DNA of 64,000 nucleotides from Bacteroidota bacterium. GTDB taxonomy: Bacteria; Bacteroidota; Bacteroidia; Cytophagales; Cyclobacteriaceae. The notes beneath the pieces were generated by a model. The model ran no database searches and was not told the DNA's origin. It saw only the letters and a program-made list of their open reading frames with translations. Position numbers and translations under genes: made by a program. Shown in pieces: positions 36,539-44,794 of the stretch. The stretch is from the NCBI GenBank assembly GCA_023428695.1, contig JAEYWY010000012.1, positions 1 through 64,000 of the forward strand, read 5' to 3'. Position 1 is the first letter of the stretch; every line of letters starts with the position of its first letter.

Positions 36539-37582
36539 ATGACACCGCTAAAAACAACTTATCTGGGACTCGAGCTTAAGAATCCTGTGATCATTGGTGC
36601 GAGTAATCTTGTCACCGACGAAGACAACCTCGAAAAACTTGAGCGCGCCGGTGCAGCGGCCATTGTGTATAAGTCGCTGTTTGAAGAGCAGATTCAACTT
36701 GAATCCCACGAATTGGATCTCGCGCATGAACTGTACAGTCACTGGGATGCAGAATATGTGTCAATGTTTCCAAAGGCGGAACACGCTGGCCCTGTCGAAC
36801 ATCTGGTCGCGCTCAGGAAGGCCCGGCAGTGCGTGACGATCCCACTTATCGGAAGTCTGAACGCGGTGTTTGATGAATCATGGGTTGACTACGCAGCGAA
36901 GATGGCTGAGACCGGGATTGACGCGCTTGAACTCAACTTCTACGCGAACAACATAGATCCCACAGTCAATGGGGATGAACTGGTTGAGCGCCAGATCGCG
37001 GTGCTGAAACTCGTCAAGGAAGCTGTCAGGATTCCCGTGTCTGTGAAGCTGAGCCCGTTTTACACAAATACCCTCAACGTTGTATCGCGTATGGATGAGA
37101 TCGGGACGGACGGATTTGTTTTGTTCAACCGCCTGTTTCAACCCGACATTGACATAACGAAGGAAGAACATCACTACCCTTATAATTTCAGCAGTGAAAA
37201 TGAAAACCGGCTTGCGTTGCGCTACGCTGGTTTGCTCTACGGAAAAGTATCAGGTTCGATTTGCAGCAACACCGGCATCTTTTCTGGTGATGACGTGATC
37301 AAGATGATTCTCGCCGGAGCCGACGCTGTTCAGGTGGTGAGTACGATCTACAAGAAGGGGATAAGCCAGATCGAGCGAATTCTCGATGACATCGAGGAAT
37401 GGATGGAAGCGAAACACTATAGATCGTTTGAGGAATTCCGGGGTAAACTGTCGAGACAAAAACTCGCCGACCCTTTTGCTTACAAGCGTGCTCAATATGT
37501 GGACATATTGATGAAATCGGATGTGTTCATGCAATATCATCCAAAGCAGGACAAACGCAGTCCTGAATGGGAGGAATCTTAA
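36539..37582 (+). CDS. Dihydroorotate-dehydrogenase-like flavoprotein, catalytic base not conserved
   Basis: 347 aa, a TIM barrel of the class 1/2 DHOD family with FMN-site features: PVIIGASNL at the N-terminus, a Lys at 170 in VSVKLSPF, and C-terminal SNTGIFSGDDVIKMILAGADAVQV (phosphate-binding glycines). In true DHODs the active-site loop carries Cys or Ser in an N-x-S/C-PN context; here the equivalent is ELNFYANNIDPTVNGDE with neither. Hence it is probably not pyrimidine synthesis. Related DHOD-like genes often sit next to PFOR genes in Bacteroidota (recalled, not checked). It begins 10 bp after nifJ and precedes flavodoxin, suggesting a redox partner role. Confidence 0.85.
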   Translation: MTPLKTTYLGLELKNPVIIGASNLVTDEDNLEKLERAGAAAIVYKSLFEEQIQLESHELDLAHELYSHWDAEYVSMFPKAEHAGPVEHLVALRKARQCVTIPLIGSLNAVFDESWVDYAAKMAETGIDALELNFYANNIDPTVNGDELVERQIAVLKLVKEAVRIPVSVKLSPFYTNTLNVVSRMDEIGTDGFVLFNRLFQPDIDITKEEHHYPYNFSSENENRLALRYAGLLYGKVSGSICSNTGIFSGDDVIKMILAGADAVQVVSTIYKKGISQIERILDDIEEWMEAKHYRSFEEFRGKLSRQKLADPFAYKRAQYVDILMKSDVFMQYHPKQDKRSPEWEES

Positions 37583-37603
37583 ACATCAACGAGTATTTAT
37601 ATT

Positions 37604-38110
37604 ATGGAAAAGATTGGAATTTTTTTCGGGTCTACAGACGGTAACACAGAACGGATTGTCGGTCAGATTGCGGCTGAGTTTGGTGACGGTCTCGTGGACG
37701 TTCACAACGTAAAATCGGCTACTGCAGACGATCTCGCGCCTTATACGAACATTGTCCTCGCGTGTCCTACATGGGAGATCGGACAACTCCAGGAAGACTG
37801 GGAAAGTTTTATCGATGAGCTTGATGACGTCGACTTTAATGGTAAGAAGGTGACGTATATCGGTCTTGGTGATGCTGATGGATATCCTGACACATTCCAG
37901 GATGCACTCGGAATTATTCACCAGAAGGTTGAAGGACGAGGCTGTTCATTCGTTGGTGCATGGCCGACTGACGGTTACACTTTCGAAGCATCAAAAGGCG
38001 TCGTGAACGGGAAGTTTCTCGGCCTCGCAATCGACGAAGACAACCAGAAAGATCTCACGGAAGGACGAATCAAAAAATGGGTTGAACAACTGCGTTCAGA
38101 GTTCGCCTGA
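37604..38110 (+). CDS. fldA: Flavodoxin
   Basis: 168 aa, long-chain type. The FMN phosphate loop is GSTDGNTERI; the isoalloxazine-binding loops are ACPTWEIGQLQEDW (Trp) and GLGDADGYPDTFQDAL. Flavodoxin carries single electrons between PFOR-type enzymes and NAD-linked or biosynthetic partners. It lies 21 bp after the DHOD-like gene and 20 bp before the kinase-like gene, all in one run. Its presence beside a NifJ with a shortened cluster chain fits direct electron transfer to a flavodoxin. Confidence 0.94.
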   Translation: MEKIGIFFGSTDGNTERIVGQIAAEFGDGLVDVHNVKSATADDLAPYTNIVLACPTWEIGQLQEDWESFIDELDDVDFNGKKVTYIGLGDADGYPDTFQDALGIIHQKVEGRGCSFVGAWPTDGYTFEASKGVVNGKFLGLAIDEDNQKDLTEGRIKKWVEQLRSEFA

Positions 38111-38130
38111 TAATGCAACGCGAATGAGTT

Positions 38131-39207
38131 ATGGAAGGAATCCGTTTCAAAAAACCGGTGTTCCCCATACGGGAACCATTGCGGAAGTATCTGCTTTACG
38201 CTAACCGGGATATAACGGTGCCGCTGGCGTACGACGATCTGCTGCGGTTCAGTAATGCCATAACTCTTTTTGACCGCTTTGGACACGACACGCTTTGGGA
38301 AACGCTGATCTACAATGAGACCGACCGCCGCGAAATCCATGATGCGCTCTTTCGTATTTACCTTCAACTCAAGGTCGGTGGCCAGACGGGAGGCATGGAG
38401 CACCTTTACGTCGATCGCGTTGACTGGTGTCTGTATGCAAACACGCAACCGATCCGCGTCCGCATTGTAAACAAGTTCAACGACCTTTTCGATTACTTCT
38501 ATATCAAACGTGCTGATTCGTCCCGCATCTACGGGATGGAACTTGAGCACTTCCTCTCTCCAAACAAAATCAACTTTTTTGTCAGCAACAACACGCTGAT
38601 TGAAGAACATATCCAGGGAATTCCGGGTGAGACTTTCATCAGAAACTACCTGAACCGGAATGATTACAACCCGCTTCGCCTCGCGAAAGAGTTTGTGAAA
38701 TTTAATGAACGTTGTTTTGTACAGCTTCTCGGTGACATCCGTCGCGACAACTTTGTAGTGGAAATTATTCCGGATTTTGATGAAGTACATTTAAGACTTC
38801 GCCCGATAGATTTCGATCAGCAATGTTACGAAGGAAGTGTGAAGATATATCTGCCACAATTCTTCAAGGAAAACAACCCGATTCTGCGTCTTGGTTTTGG
38901 AAACATGACGCCTGTACTTGAGCACCAGTATCAGCGTGAAGAACGTACGCGTATTGCTAATCGGATCAAAGCGTCGCAGCAGGAACTAAGACATCTGCTT
39001 GAAGCAATGCAACATGATGTGCTCTCAACTGCTGAAAATGTGGAGCGGCTCAAACACGAACTTGCAGACCTGTATGAGGACGATGAGTTCCTGGGCTGCA
39101 ATTCAATGGGAGAAATCGTTAAGACGAGTCTTGTAATGGTGAACCGCTATCCGGTGCGACCACGCAAAAAAGTGAAACCGAAGTTGATAACAAATTCCGC
39201 GGCATGA
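38131..39207 (+). CDS. Unrecognised protein with kinase-fold motifs in the redox island
   Basis: 358 aa. Not recognised by name. From ~95 to 230 it carries a series resembling protein-kinase/APH catalytic elements: a beta3-like lysine in FYIKRAD (Lys126), acidic residues in a following helix (YGMELEHFL, Glu137/139), a hinge-like LIEEHIQGIPGE (156-167), a catalytic-loop-like GDIRRDN (Asp202, Asn207) and a metal-loop-like RPIDFDQ (Asp227). The loop from Asp202 to Asp227 is longer than the usual ~18 residues. After it are a helical region and a coiled coil (~265-312) with basic C-terminus. No membrane helix. It sits between flavodoxin and rseC, overlapping rseC by 4 bases (ATGA), so it is translated with the Rnf operon. 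Phosphorylation activity is inferred only. Confidence 0.65.
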   Translation: MEGIRFKKPVFPIREPLRKYLLYANRDITVPLAYDDLLRFSNAITLFDRFGHDTLWETLIYNETDRREIHDALFRIYLQLKVGGQTGGMEHLYVDRVDWCLYANTQPIRVRIVNKFNDLFDYFYIKRADSSRIYGMELEHFLSPNKINFFVSNNTLIEEHIQGIPGETFIRNYLNRNDYNPLRLAKEFVKFNERCFVQLLGDIRRDNFVVEIIPDFDEVHLRLRPIDFDQQCYEGSVKIYLPQFFKENNPILRLGFGNMTPVLEHQYQREERTRIANRIKASQQELRHLLEAMQHDVLSTAENVERLKHELADLYEDDEFLGCNSMGEIVKTSLVMVNRYPVRPRKKVKPKLITNSAA

Positions 39208-39626
39208 CTACGTGCGAATCGATAGTACATAACGGCCGGATCCGCAAAGTGGAAAACGGAATTGCATCGGTGTCCTTCGTTCGGTCATCGGGGTGTGGCG
39301 GATGTAGCATCCGGTCCGGCTGTGGAATGGCAGAATCCGCGGATGCTATCGTCGAGGTACCATTACGCGGTCGCGATTTCCGGGAAGGCGAAACGGTCAC
39401 CATACACGCATCTGCAACGAAGGGTTATCTCGCCATTCTGCTGGCGTATTGCGTTCCATTTGTGCTGGTGATCGCAACACTCATCGTGGCGATAAGCTTC
39501 GGAGTATCGGAGTCGCTGGCAGGTATGATTTCACTGGCGACGCTGATACCATACTACGTGGGCCTGAAAGCATGCAGTCGTTTCTACAAAAATGAATTGT
39601 CAATAGACATCCTTAAAAATGAGTGA
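39204..39626 (+). CDS. rseC: SoxR-reducing system protein RseC
   Basis: 140 aa. An N-terminal cysteine cluster (SGCGGCSIRSGCGMA), characteristic of RseC/MucC, and two C-terminal transmembrane helices (~74-115). In other bacteria RseC works with the Rnf complex, for example in keeping SoxR reduced. It is translationally coupled to the kinase-like gene upstream and overlaps rnfB by 8 bp, the normal Bacteroidota gene order rseC-rnfBCDGEA. Confidence 0.9.
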   Translation: MTTCESIVHNGRIRKVENGIASVSFVRSSGCGGCSIRSGCGMAESADAIVEVPLRGRDFREGETVTIHASATKGYLAILLAYCVPFVLVIATLIVAISFGVSESLAGMISLATLIPYYVGLKACSRFYKNELSIDILKNE

Positions 39627-40545
39627 TACTGTTTTATATACCGTCATTATACTTTGTGGCACCGGTATCACGGCGGCGGTGATCCTTTATTTTGTTTCAA
39701 AGAAGTTTGCAGTCACGGAAGACGAACGGATTGGACAGGTTGAGGAGGTGCTTCCCAACACGAACTGCGGCGGATGTGGCCAGCCTGGCTGTCATGCGTT
39801 TGCGGAAGCTGTTGTTAAGGCAGGGAACTTGTCGTCGCTACACTGTCCGGTCGGTGGAAACGATGTGATGAAAAAGGTCGCGACCGTTCTGGGAATCAAA
39901 GCGGTGGAGAAAGATCCATTTATCGCTGTTGTTCGTTGTTCGGGTTCATTCGAATACCGAAAAAAAACAAACATATACGACGGGGCGCCGTCGTGTACGA
40001 TAGCCACTACGTTGTACGCCGGCGATACTGGCTGCGCTTACGGTTGTGTTGGCCTTGGCGAATGTGTGGACGCCTGTGACTTCGAAGCAATGTACATGGA
40101 TGAACGCACAGGCCTCCCTGTTGTTATTGAAGACAAATGTACAGCTTGTAATGCATGTGTTAAGGCGTGCCCGAAGGAAATACTTGAGTTGTGGCCCAAA
40201 GGAAAGAAGAATCAACGCGTTTACGTGGCGTGCCTTAATGAAGAGAAGGGAAGTACGGCGCGCAAATCGTGTGAAGTCGCATGTTCGGGTTGCGCGAAGT
40301 GTTTCGATGCGTGCCGGTATGATGCAATCGAAATGACAAACAGCCTGGCAATAATCGACTACGAGAAGTGCAAACTGTGTATGGAGTGTATAGACGTTTG
40401 TGATGTGCATAACATTCTTGCTGTGAACGTTCCGCCGGAGAAAATCACGGCAGCGAATGAGCAGCGGATCAAACGCGCTGAACGAAAGAAAAAACAGGAA
40501 GAGCAATTACTAAATACGGCAAACGATGGTAAACCTGTTCAATAG
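39619..40545 (+). CDS. rnfB: Electron transport complex subunit RnfB
   Basis: 308 aa. One N-terminal membrane helix (~4-26), then a 4Fe-4S domain with TNCGGCGQPGCHAFAEA and SSLHCP. Further clusters come from GCVGLGECVDACDF, KCTACNACVKACPKE, GCAKCFDACRYDA and KCKLCMECIDVCDV. RnfB receives electrons from reduced ferredoxin or flavodoxin and passes them into the Rnf complex. The large number of cysteine motifs is typical of the extended ferredoxin-containing RnfB. It overlaps rnfC by 20 bp. Confidence 0.93.
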   Translation: MSDTVLYTVIILCGTGITAAVILYFVSKKFAVTEDERIGQVEEVLPNTNCGGCGQPGCHAFAEAVVKAGNLSSLHCPVGGNDVMKKVATVLGIKAVEKDPFIAVVRCSGSFEYRKKTNIYDGAPSCTIATTLYAGDTGCAYGCVGLGECVDACDFEAMYMDERTGLPVVIEDKCTACNACVKACPKEILELWPKGKKNQRVYVACLNEEKGSTARKSCEVACSGCAKCFDACRYDAIEMTNSLAIIDYEKCKLCMECIDVCDVHNILAVNVPPEKITAANEQRIKRAERKKKQEEQLLNTANDGKPVQ

Positions 40546-41860
40546 TCTGAAAACTTTTTCAATAGGAGGGGTCCACCCGCCGGATCAGAAGTTATCGGCG
40601 GGTGCTCCTATCAAAGTTCTTCCCTTGCCAAAGATTGTGAGCATACCCGTATCCCAGCATCTCGGTGCGCCAGCGAAAATTGTCGTCGAGCGCGGGGAGA
40701 TGGTAAAAGCAGGGCAGGTCATCGCTGTCCACGAAGGATTTGTATCGGCGAACATTCACGCTTCCGTTTCCGGACGCGTAGGTCCGACAGAGGAAGCAAT
40801 AGACAGCAGCGGCTTCAAACGTACGATGATTCCGATTCGGGTGAAAGGTGAAGAATGGATGGAAGGAATTGACTTGTCGGATACCCTTGTATCGGAGATT
40901 ACGCATTCGGGTGAGGAGATTATTGCAAAGATACTCGAGGGTGGTGTTGTCGGGATGGGAGGTGCCGCATTTCCGTCGCACGTGAAGTTGACCGTGCCGG
41001 CAGGAAAAACGGTCGACCACCTTTTGGTCAATGGTGTTGAATGTGAACCGTATCTGACCGCTGACCACCGCTTAATGGTTGAGAAGCCACATGAGATCGT
41101 TGTCGGAATCCGGCTGTTGATGAAAGCTCTTGGCGTAAGCAAGGCCATTGTCGGTATCGAAAACAACAAGGCTGATGCTATTGAGGTGATGCGAAACGCC
41201 TGTGCGCCGTATCCGTCGATTACCGTAGAACCTCTTGCTGTCCAGTACCCACAGGGTGGCGAGAAACAATTGATCGAAGCGTTGCTGGGCCGCAGGGTAC
41301 CTTCCGGGAAGCTTCCGGCTGATGTTGGTGTCGTTGTACACAATGTGGGAACTACCTTCGCCGTGTACGAGGCGGTTCAAAAGAACAAGCCACTTGTTGA
41401 GCGGATCGTTACGGTTACAGGCAAGCACGTTCCATATCCGTCAAACTTCAGGGTTCGCATCGGTACGCCGGTGATCGAATTGATCAACGCGGCAGGAGGT
41501 ATGCCCGAGGATACAGGTAAGATACTCAGTGGCGGCCCTATGATGGGCAAGGCGTTGAGCAGTGCCGAGGTGCCCATAGCAAAAGCAACGTCGGGGATAC
41601 TGCTTGTACCCCGTGAAGAAGCGAAAAGAACTACTGTTTACAATTGTTTGCGCTGCGGTAAATGCGTGGAAGTGTGCCCCATGGGACTATCGCCGTATTA
41701 TCTGATGTCACTCGCCCAGCGAAACGAAACTGAAAAAGCAGCTGAGGAACACATACTGGATTGTATCGAGTGTGGCTCATGCTCATTTATTTGTCCATCC
41801 AACCGCCCGATACTTGACTACGTGCGGCTTGGAAAAAACAGACTGAAAAAAGTTAAATAG
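40526..41860 (+). CDS. rnfC: Electron transport complex subunit RnfC
   Basis: 444 aa. NADH-site and FMN-binding N-terminal region (GGVHPPDQK, GGAAFPSHVKL, YPQGGEKQLIEALLGR, the NuoF-like barrel-sandwich). Two C-terminal [4Fe-4S] motifs follow: CLRCGKCVEVCPMG and CIECGSCSFICPSNRP. It exchanges electrons with NAD(H). The length is usual for the short RnfC form. It overlaps rnfB and abuts rnfD with no gap. Confidence 0.95.
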   Translation: MVNLFNSLKTFSIGGVHPPDQKLSAGAPIKVLPLPKIVSIPVSQHLGAPAKIVVERGEMVKAGQVIAVHEGFVSANIHASVSGRVGPTEEAIDSSGFKRTMIPIRVKGEEWMEGIDLSDTLVSEITHSGEEIIAKILEGGVVGMGGAAFPSHVKLTVPAGKTVDHLLVNGVECEPYLTADHRLMVEKPHEIVVGIRLLMKALGVSKAIVGIENNKADAIEVMRNACAPYPSITVEPLAVQYPQGGEKQLIEALLGRRVPSGKLPADVGVVVHNVGTTFAVYEAVQKNKPLVERIVTVTGKHVPYPSNFRVRIGTPVIELINAAGGMPEDTGKILSGGPMMGKALSSAEVPIAKATSGILLVPREEAKRTTVYNCLRCGKCVEVCPMGLSPYYLMSLAQRNETEKAAEEHILDCIECGSCSFICPSNRPILDYVRLGKNRLKKVK

Positions 41861-42868
41861 ATGGATCCACTGTTAACCGTGTCGCCGTCACCGCATATCC
41901 ACTCCAGTATGAGTGTACCGAAGATCATGCGGGTAGTTATTGTGGCGCTGATACCTGCACTATTGTTTTCGGTGTACACCTTCGGACTCCCGGCACTTCT
42001 CGTGACAACGCTCGCGGTGTTTTCGTGCCTGCTGGCGGAATTGCTAATCGGTCGTTTTCTCCTTGGAAGATCCGATACGATCTCGGATGGATCGGCGGTG
42101 ATTACAGGGATATTGCTCGCCTTTAATGTGCCGTCAAATCTGCCATGGTATATCATACTGATTGGATCCTTCGTCGCGATGGGAATCGGAAAACTCAGCT
42201 TTGGCGGACTGGGGAACAACCCGTTTAACCCGGCTCTCGTCGGACGTGTATTTCTGTTAATATCATTTCCGGTACAGATGACAAGTTGGCCCGAGGCAGG
42301 ATTTCAAATGGGACTTGACGCCACCACAAGCGCTACGCCTCTGGGATTGATCAAAGATGGACTGCGTGCGGGCGAAGATATTCCGCAAATGATGGCGCAA
42401 ATGCCTTCGTATACCGATATGTTTTTCGGTTTGCACGGCGGATCACTGGGCGAAGTATCGGCATTTGCCCTCATGCTTGGCTGCGGGTACATGATTCTCA
42501 GAGGAGTGATAACCTGGCATACGCCTGTTGCCGTTGTTGTGACGGTGCTTGCTTTGACGTCGGTGTTCTGGCTCATTGATCCGCAACGATATGCCAATCC
42601 ATTATTTCATGTACTCACCGGTGGCGTTCTGCTTGGCGCGATCTTCATGGCAACCGATTATGTGACCTCTCCGGTTACGCATAAGGGAATGGTTGTGTTT
42701 GGTGTCGGGATTGGTGCCATTACTGTAATGATCCGCCTGTTTGGGAGCTACCCGGAAGGAATATCGTTCGCGATTCTGATCATGAACGCATTCGTTCCTC
42801 TCATTAACCGGTATTTCAAACCGGTCAGATTTGGAAGTGTCAAGAACAACCCTGTAAGTCCGAGATAA
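41861..42868 (+). CDS. rnfD: Electron transport complex subunit RnfD
   Basis: 335 aa with about nine to ten transmembrane helices. The covalent-FMN site lies in the ATTSATPLG motif, with Thr159 the probable attachment residue (as in NqrB/RnfD). Also seen: NNPFNPALVGRVFLL and DYVTSPVTHKG. It is part of the ion-translocating membrane core. Starts directly at the rnfC stop and ends 2 bp before rnfG. Confidence 0.94.
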   Translation: MDPLLTVSPSPHIHSSMSVPKIMRVVIVALIPALLFSVYTFGLPALLVTTLAVFSCLLAELLIGRFLLGRSDTISDGSAVITGILLAFNVPSNLPWYIILIGSFVAMGIGKLSFGGLGNNPFNPALVGRVFLLISFPVQMTSWPEAGFQMGLDATTSATPLGLIKDGLRAGEDIPQMMAQMPSYTDMFFGLHGGSLGEVSAFALMLGCGYMILRGVITWHTPVAVVVTVLALTSVFWLIDPQRYANPLFHVLTGGVLLGAIFMATDYVTSPVTHKGMVVFGVGIGAITVMIRLFGSYPEGISFAILIMNAFVPLINRYFKPVRFGSVKNNPVSPR

Positions 42869-42870
42869 CT

Positions 42871-43455
42871 ATGGCAATGCGTCCGTCAACATTCGTGAAT
42901 ATGATAGTCACCCTGACTTCAGTGACACTCATCGCCGGCGTCGCACTGGGTTTTGTATACAGGGCAACCAAGGATCCGATCAACAGGGCAGTACTTGCAA
43001 AACAGCTTAAGGCGATTGAAGCAGTGATCAGTCAATACGACAATAATCCCGTCGCAGAAAAGTATAAGGTTGCCATCGAAGGGAGCAAAGACAGTCTTGA
43101 ATTCTTCCCGGCAACATGGAAAGGAGAGACCGTTGGTGTCGCCATCAAGACAAAATCCGGCAAAGGATACAGTGGGGACATCTGGCTTATGGTTGGTTTC
43201 GACACCAAAGGAGTGATCATGGACGTCTTTGTGATTCAGCATCTTGAGACGCCCGGGCTTGGTTCCAAAATGTCGGAGCCATTTTTCCTGAACCAGTTTC
43301 GCGGAAAGGATCCCGGTAAGGTCGATCTGAGGGTGAAAAAGGATGGCGGCTCCGTTGACGCGATTTCGGGTGCGACAATTTCGTCGCGCGCGTTTTCCGA
43401 AGCGGTGCTTACAGCATATAAATCGTTCCAACAATCGGGTTATGGAAAAGATTAG
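42871..43455 (+). CDS. rnfG: Electron transport complex subunit RnfG
   Basis: 194 aa. One N-terminal membrane anchor (~10-30) and a periplasmic FMN-binding domain. The attachment motif is DAISGATISS with Thr169 as the likely covalent FMN residue. It relays electrons on the periplasmic side to RnfD/E/A. It overlaps rnfE by 14 bp. Confidence 0.93.
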   Translation: MAMRPSTFVNMIVTLTSVTLIAGVALGFVYRATKDPINRAVLAKQLKAIEAVISQYDNNPVAEKYKVAIEGSKDSLEFFPATWKGETVGVAIKTKSGKGYSGDIWLMVGFDTKGVIMDVFVIQHLETPGLGSKMSEPFFLNQFRGKDPGKVDLRVKKDGGSVDAISGATISSRAFSEAVLTAYKSFQQSGYGKD

Positions 43456-44095
43456 TGTAAAAGAGAATTTTCTGAAAGGGATTGGACGTGAGAACCCTGT
43501 GTTCGTTGTGATGCTGGGACTTTGCCCCACGCTGGGAGTCACTTCGAGCGCCATCAACGGAATCGGTATGGGGATCGCGACGCTGTTTGTACTCACCATG
43601 TCGAATGCGGTAATCGCCGCGGTTAAGGGCTTCATCCCGGGCGGGGTTCGCATACCGTCTTATATCGTGATCATCGCGGCTTTCGTGACTGTCATTGATC
43701 TGCTAATGGCGGGTTATCTGCCGGCGCTGCATGAACAACTCGGTTTGTTTATTCCACTCATCGTCGTGAACTGTATTGTGCTCGGGCGTGCAGAAGCATT
43801 TGCATCGCGCAACAATGTGTTCGACAGCATCATCGATGGCGTCGGAATGGGAGTAGGCTTTGCCTATGCACTTACGCTGATTGGTGTCATTCGCGAACTG
43901 TTTGGCAGCTTGTCGGTTTTTGGTGTCAGCATCATTGACGGCGACGGCATGCTGATCTTCATACTCGCTCCCGGTGCATTCATCACACTGGCATTCATCA
44001 TTGCTTTTAATAAATGGATCGCGCTGCGGAAAAAGAGAGTAACGGCGAAGCCACAAGAATCAGCCACATCAAAGAAAGAGTCAGTACCCGCATAA
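43442..44095 (+). CDS. rnfE: Electron transport complex subunit RnfE
   Basis: 217 aa from the ATG at 43442, inside the end of rnfG; an upstream ATG in the same frame (43343) would add 33 residues with no RnfE character. Six transmembrane helices; conserved NPVFVVMLGLCPTLGVTSSA and the NCIVLGRAEAFA motif, where the cysteine helps ligate an intramembrane [2Fe-2S] cluster with RnfA (known from Rnf/Nqr structures). A short Lys/Ser-rich C-terminal tail. Confidence 0.93.
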   Translation: MEKISVKENFLKGIGRENPVFVVMLGLCPTLGVTSSAINGIGMGIATLFVLTMSNAVIAAVKGFIPGGVRIPSYIVIIAAFVTVIDLLMAGYLPALHEQLGLFIPLIVVNCIVLGRAEAFASRNNVFDSIIDGVGMGVGFAYALTLIGVIRELFGSLSVFGVSIIDGDGMLIFILAPGAFITLAFIIAFNKWIALRKKRVTAKPQESATSKKESVPA

Positions 44096-44104
44096 AGGAC
44101 GATT

Positions 44105-44677
44105 ATGGAATACGTGATTATTATATTCTCGGCGATCTTTATTAACAACATCGTACTCTCGAGATTTCTTGGAATATGTCCCTTCCTCGGTGTCTCAAAA
44201 AGCCTGTCAACGGCTACGGGGATGGGAATGGCCGTGATCTTCGTGATGACCATTTCAACGATCATGACCTACCTGATCATGCACTTCCTGCTTGTTCCGC
44301 TCGACGTTACCTATCTCCAGACTGTTAGTTACATCCTTGTGATCGCATTCCTTGTCCAGGTGGTCGAGATCGTCTTGAAAAAAGTAAGCCCGGAATTGTA
44401 CCAATCCCTTGGCGTATTTCTCCCGCTCATTACGACTAACTGTACTATTCTTGGCGTAGCAATTCTGGTTATTCAAAAGGAATTGAATCTACTTCAAAGT
44501 GTACTCTTCGCAGTTGGCAACGGGCTTGGTTTTACACTTGCTATTATTCTGTTCGCGTCGTTGCGGGAACAACTTGACCTTGCAGAGTTACCCGAAGCAA
44601 TGAAGGGCATACCGGCCGCACTGATTGTCGCGAGTATTCTGGCAATGGCTTTCATGGGGTTTGCCGGCATTGTGTAG
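44105..44677 (+). CDS. rnfA: Electron transport complex subunit RnfA
   Basis: 190 aa, six transmembrane helices. NNIVLSRFLGICPFLGVSK and TTNCTILGVAILVIQKE give the cysteines expected to share the [2Fe-2S] cluster with RnfE. Last gene of the rnf run; 117 bp separate it from korA. Confidence 0.94.
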   Translation: MEYVIIIFSAIFINNIVLSRFLGICPFLGVSKSLSTATGMGMAVIFVMTISTIMTYLIMHFLLVPLDVTYLQTVSYILVIAFLVQVVEIVLKKVSPELYQSLGVFLPLITTNCTILGVAILVIQKELNLLQSVLFAVGNGLGFTLAIILFASLREQLDLAELPEAMKGIPAALIVASILAMAFMGFAGIV

Positions 44678-44794
44678 TGGCATGTGACAAAGATCAGTTG
44701 CGGGTATGACCGCACTCAGCGTTTGCTTCAATAATTAATCTAAACTTCTCTACTAATCGCACAGGTTTTAACCTTAGCCTCAGCGTGATAACCT

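Noticed and set aside
37975..38790. 271-codon frame on the minus strand
   Set aside because: Antisense to the flavodoxin and kinase-like genes; composition artifact of the plus-strand coding.
42919..43653. 244-codon frame on the minus strand
   Set aside because: Antisense to rnfG/rnfE, which have clear motifs.
44763..44774. AGGTT-TT-AACCT repeat before korA as a known operator
   Set aside because: Too short to assign to any regulator; only mentioned in the korA entry.
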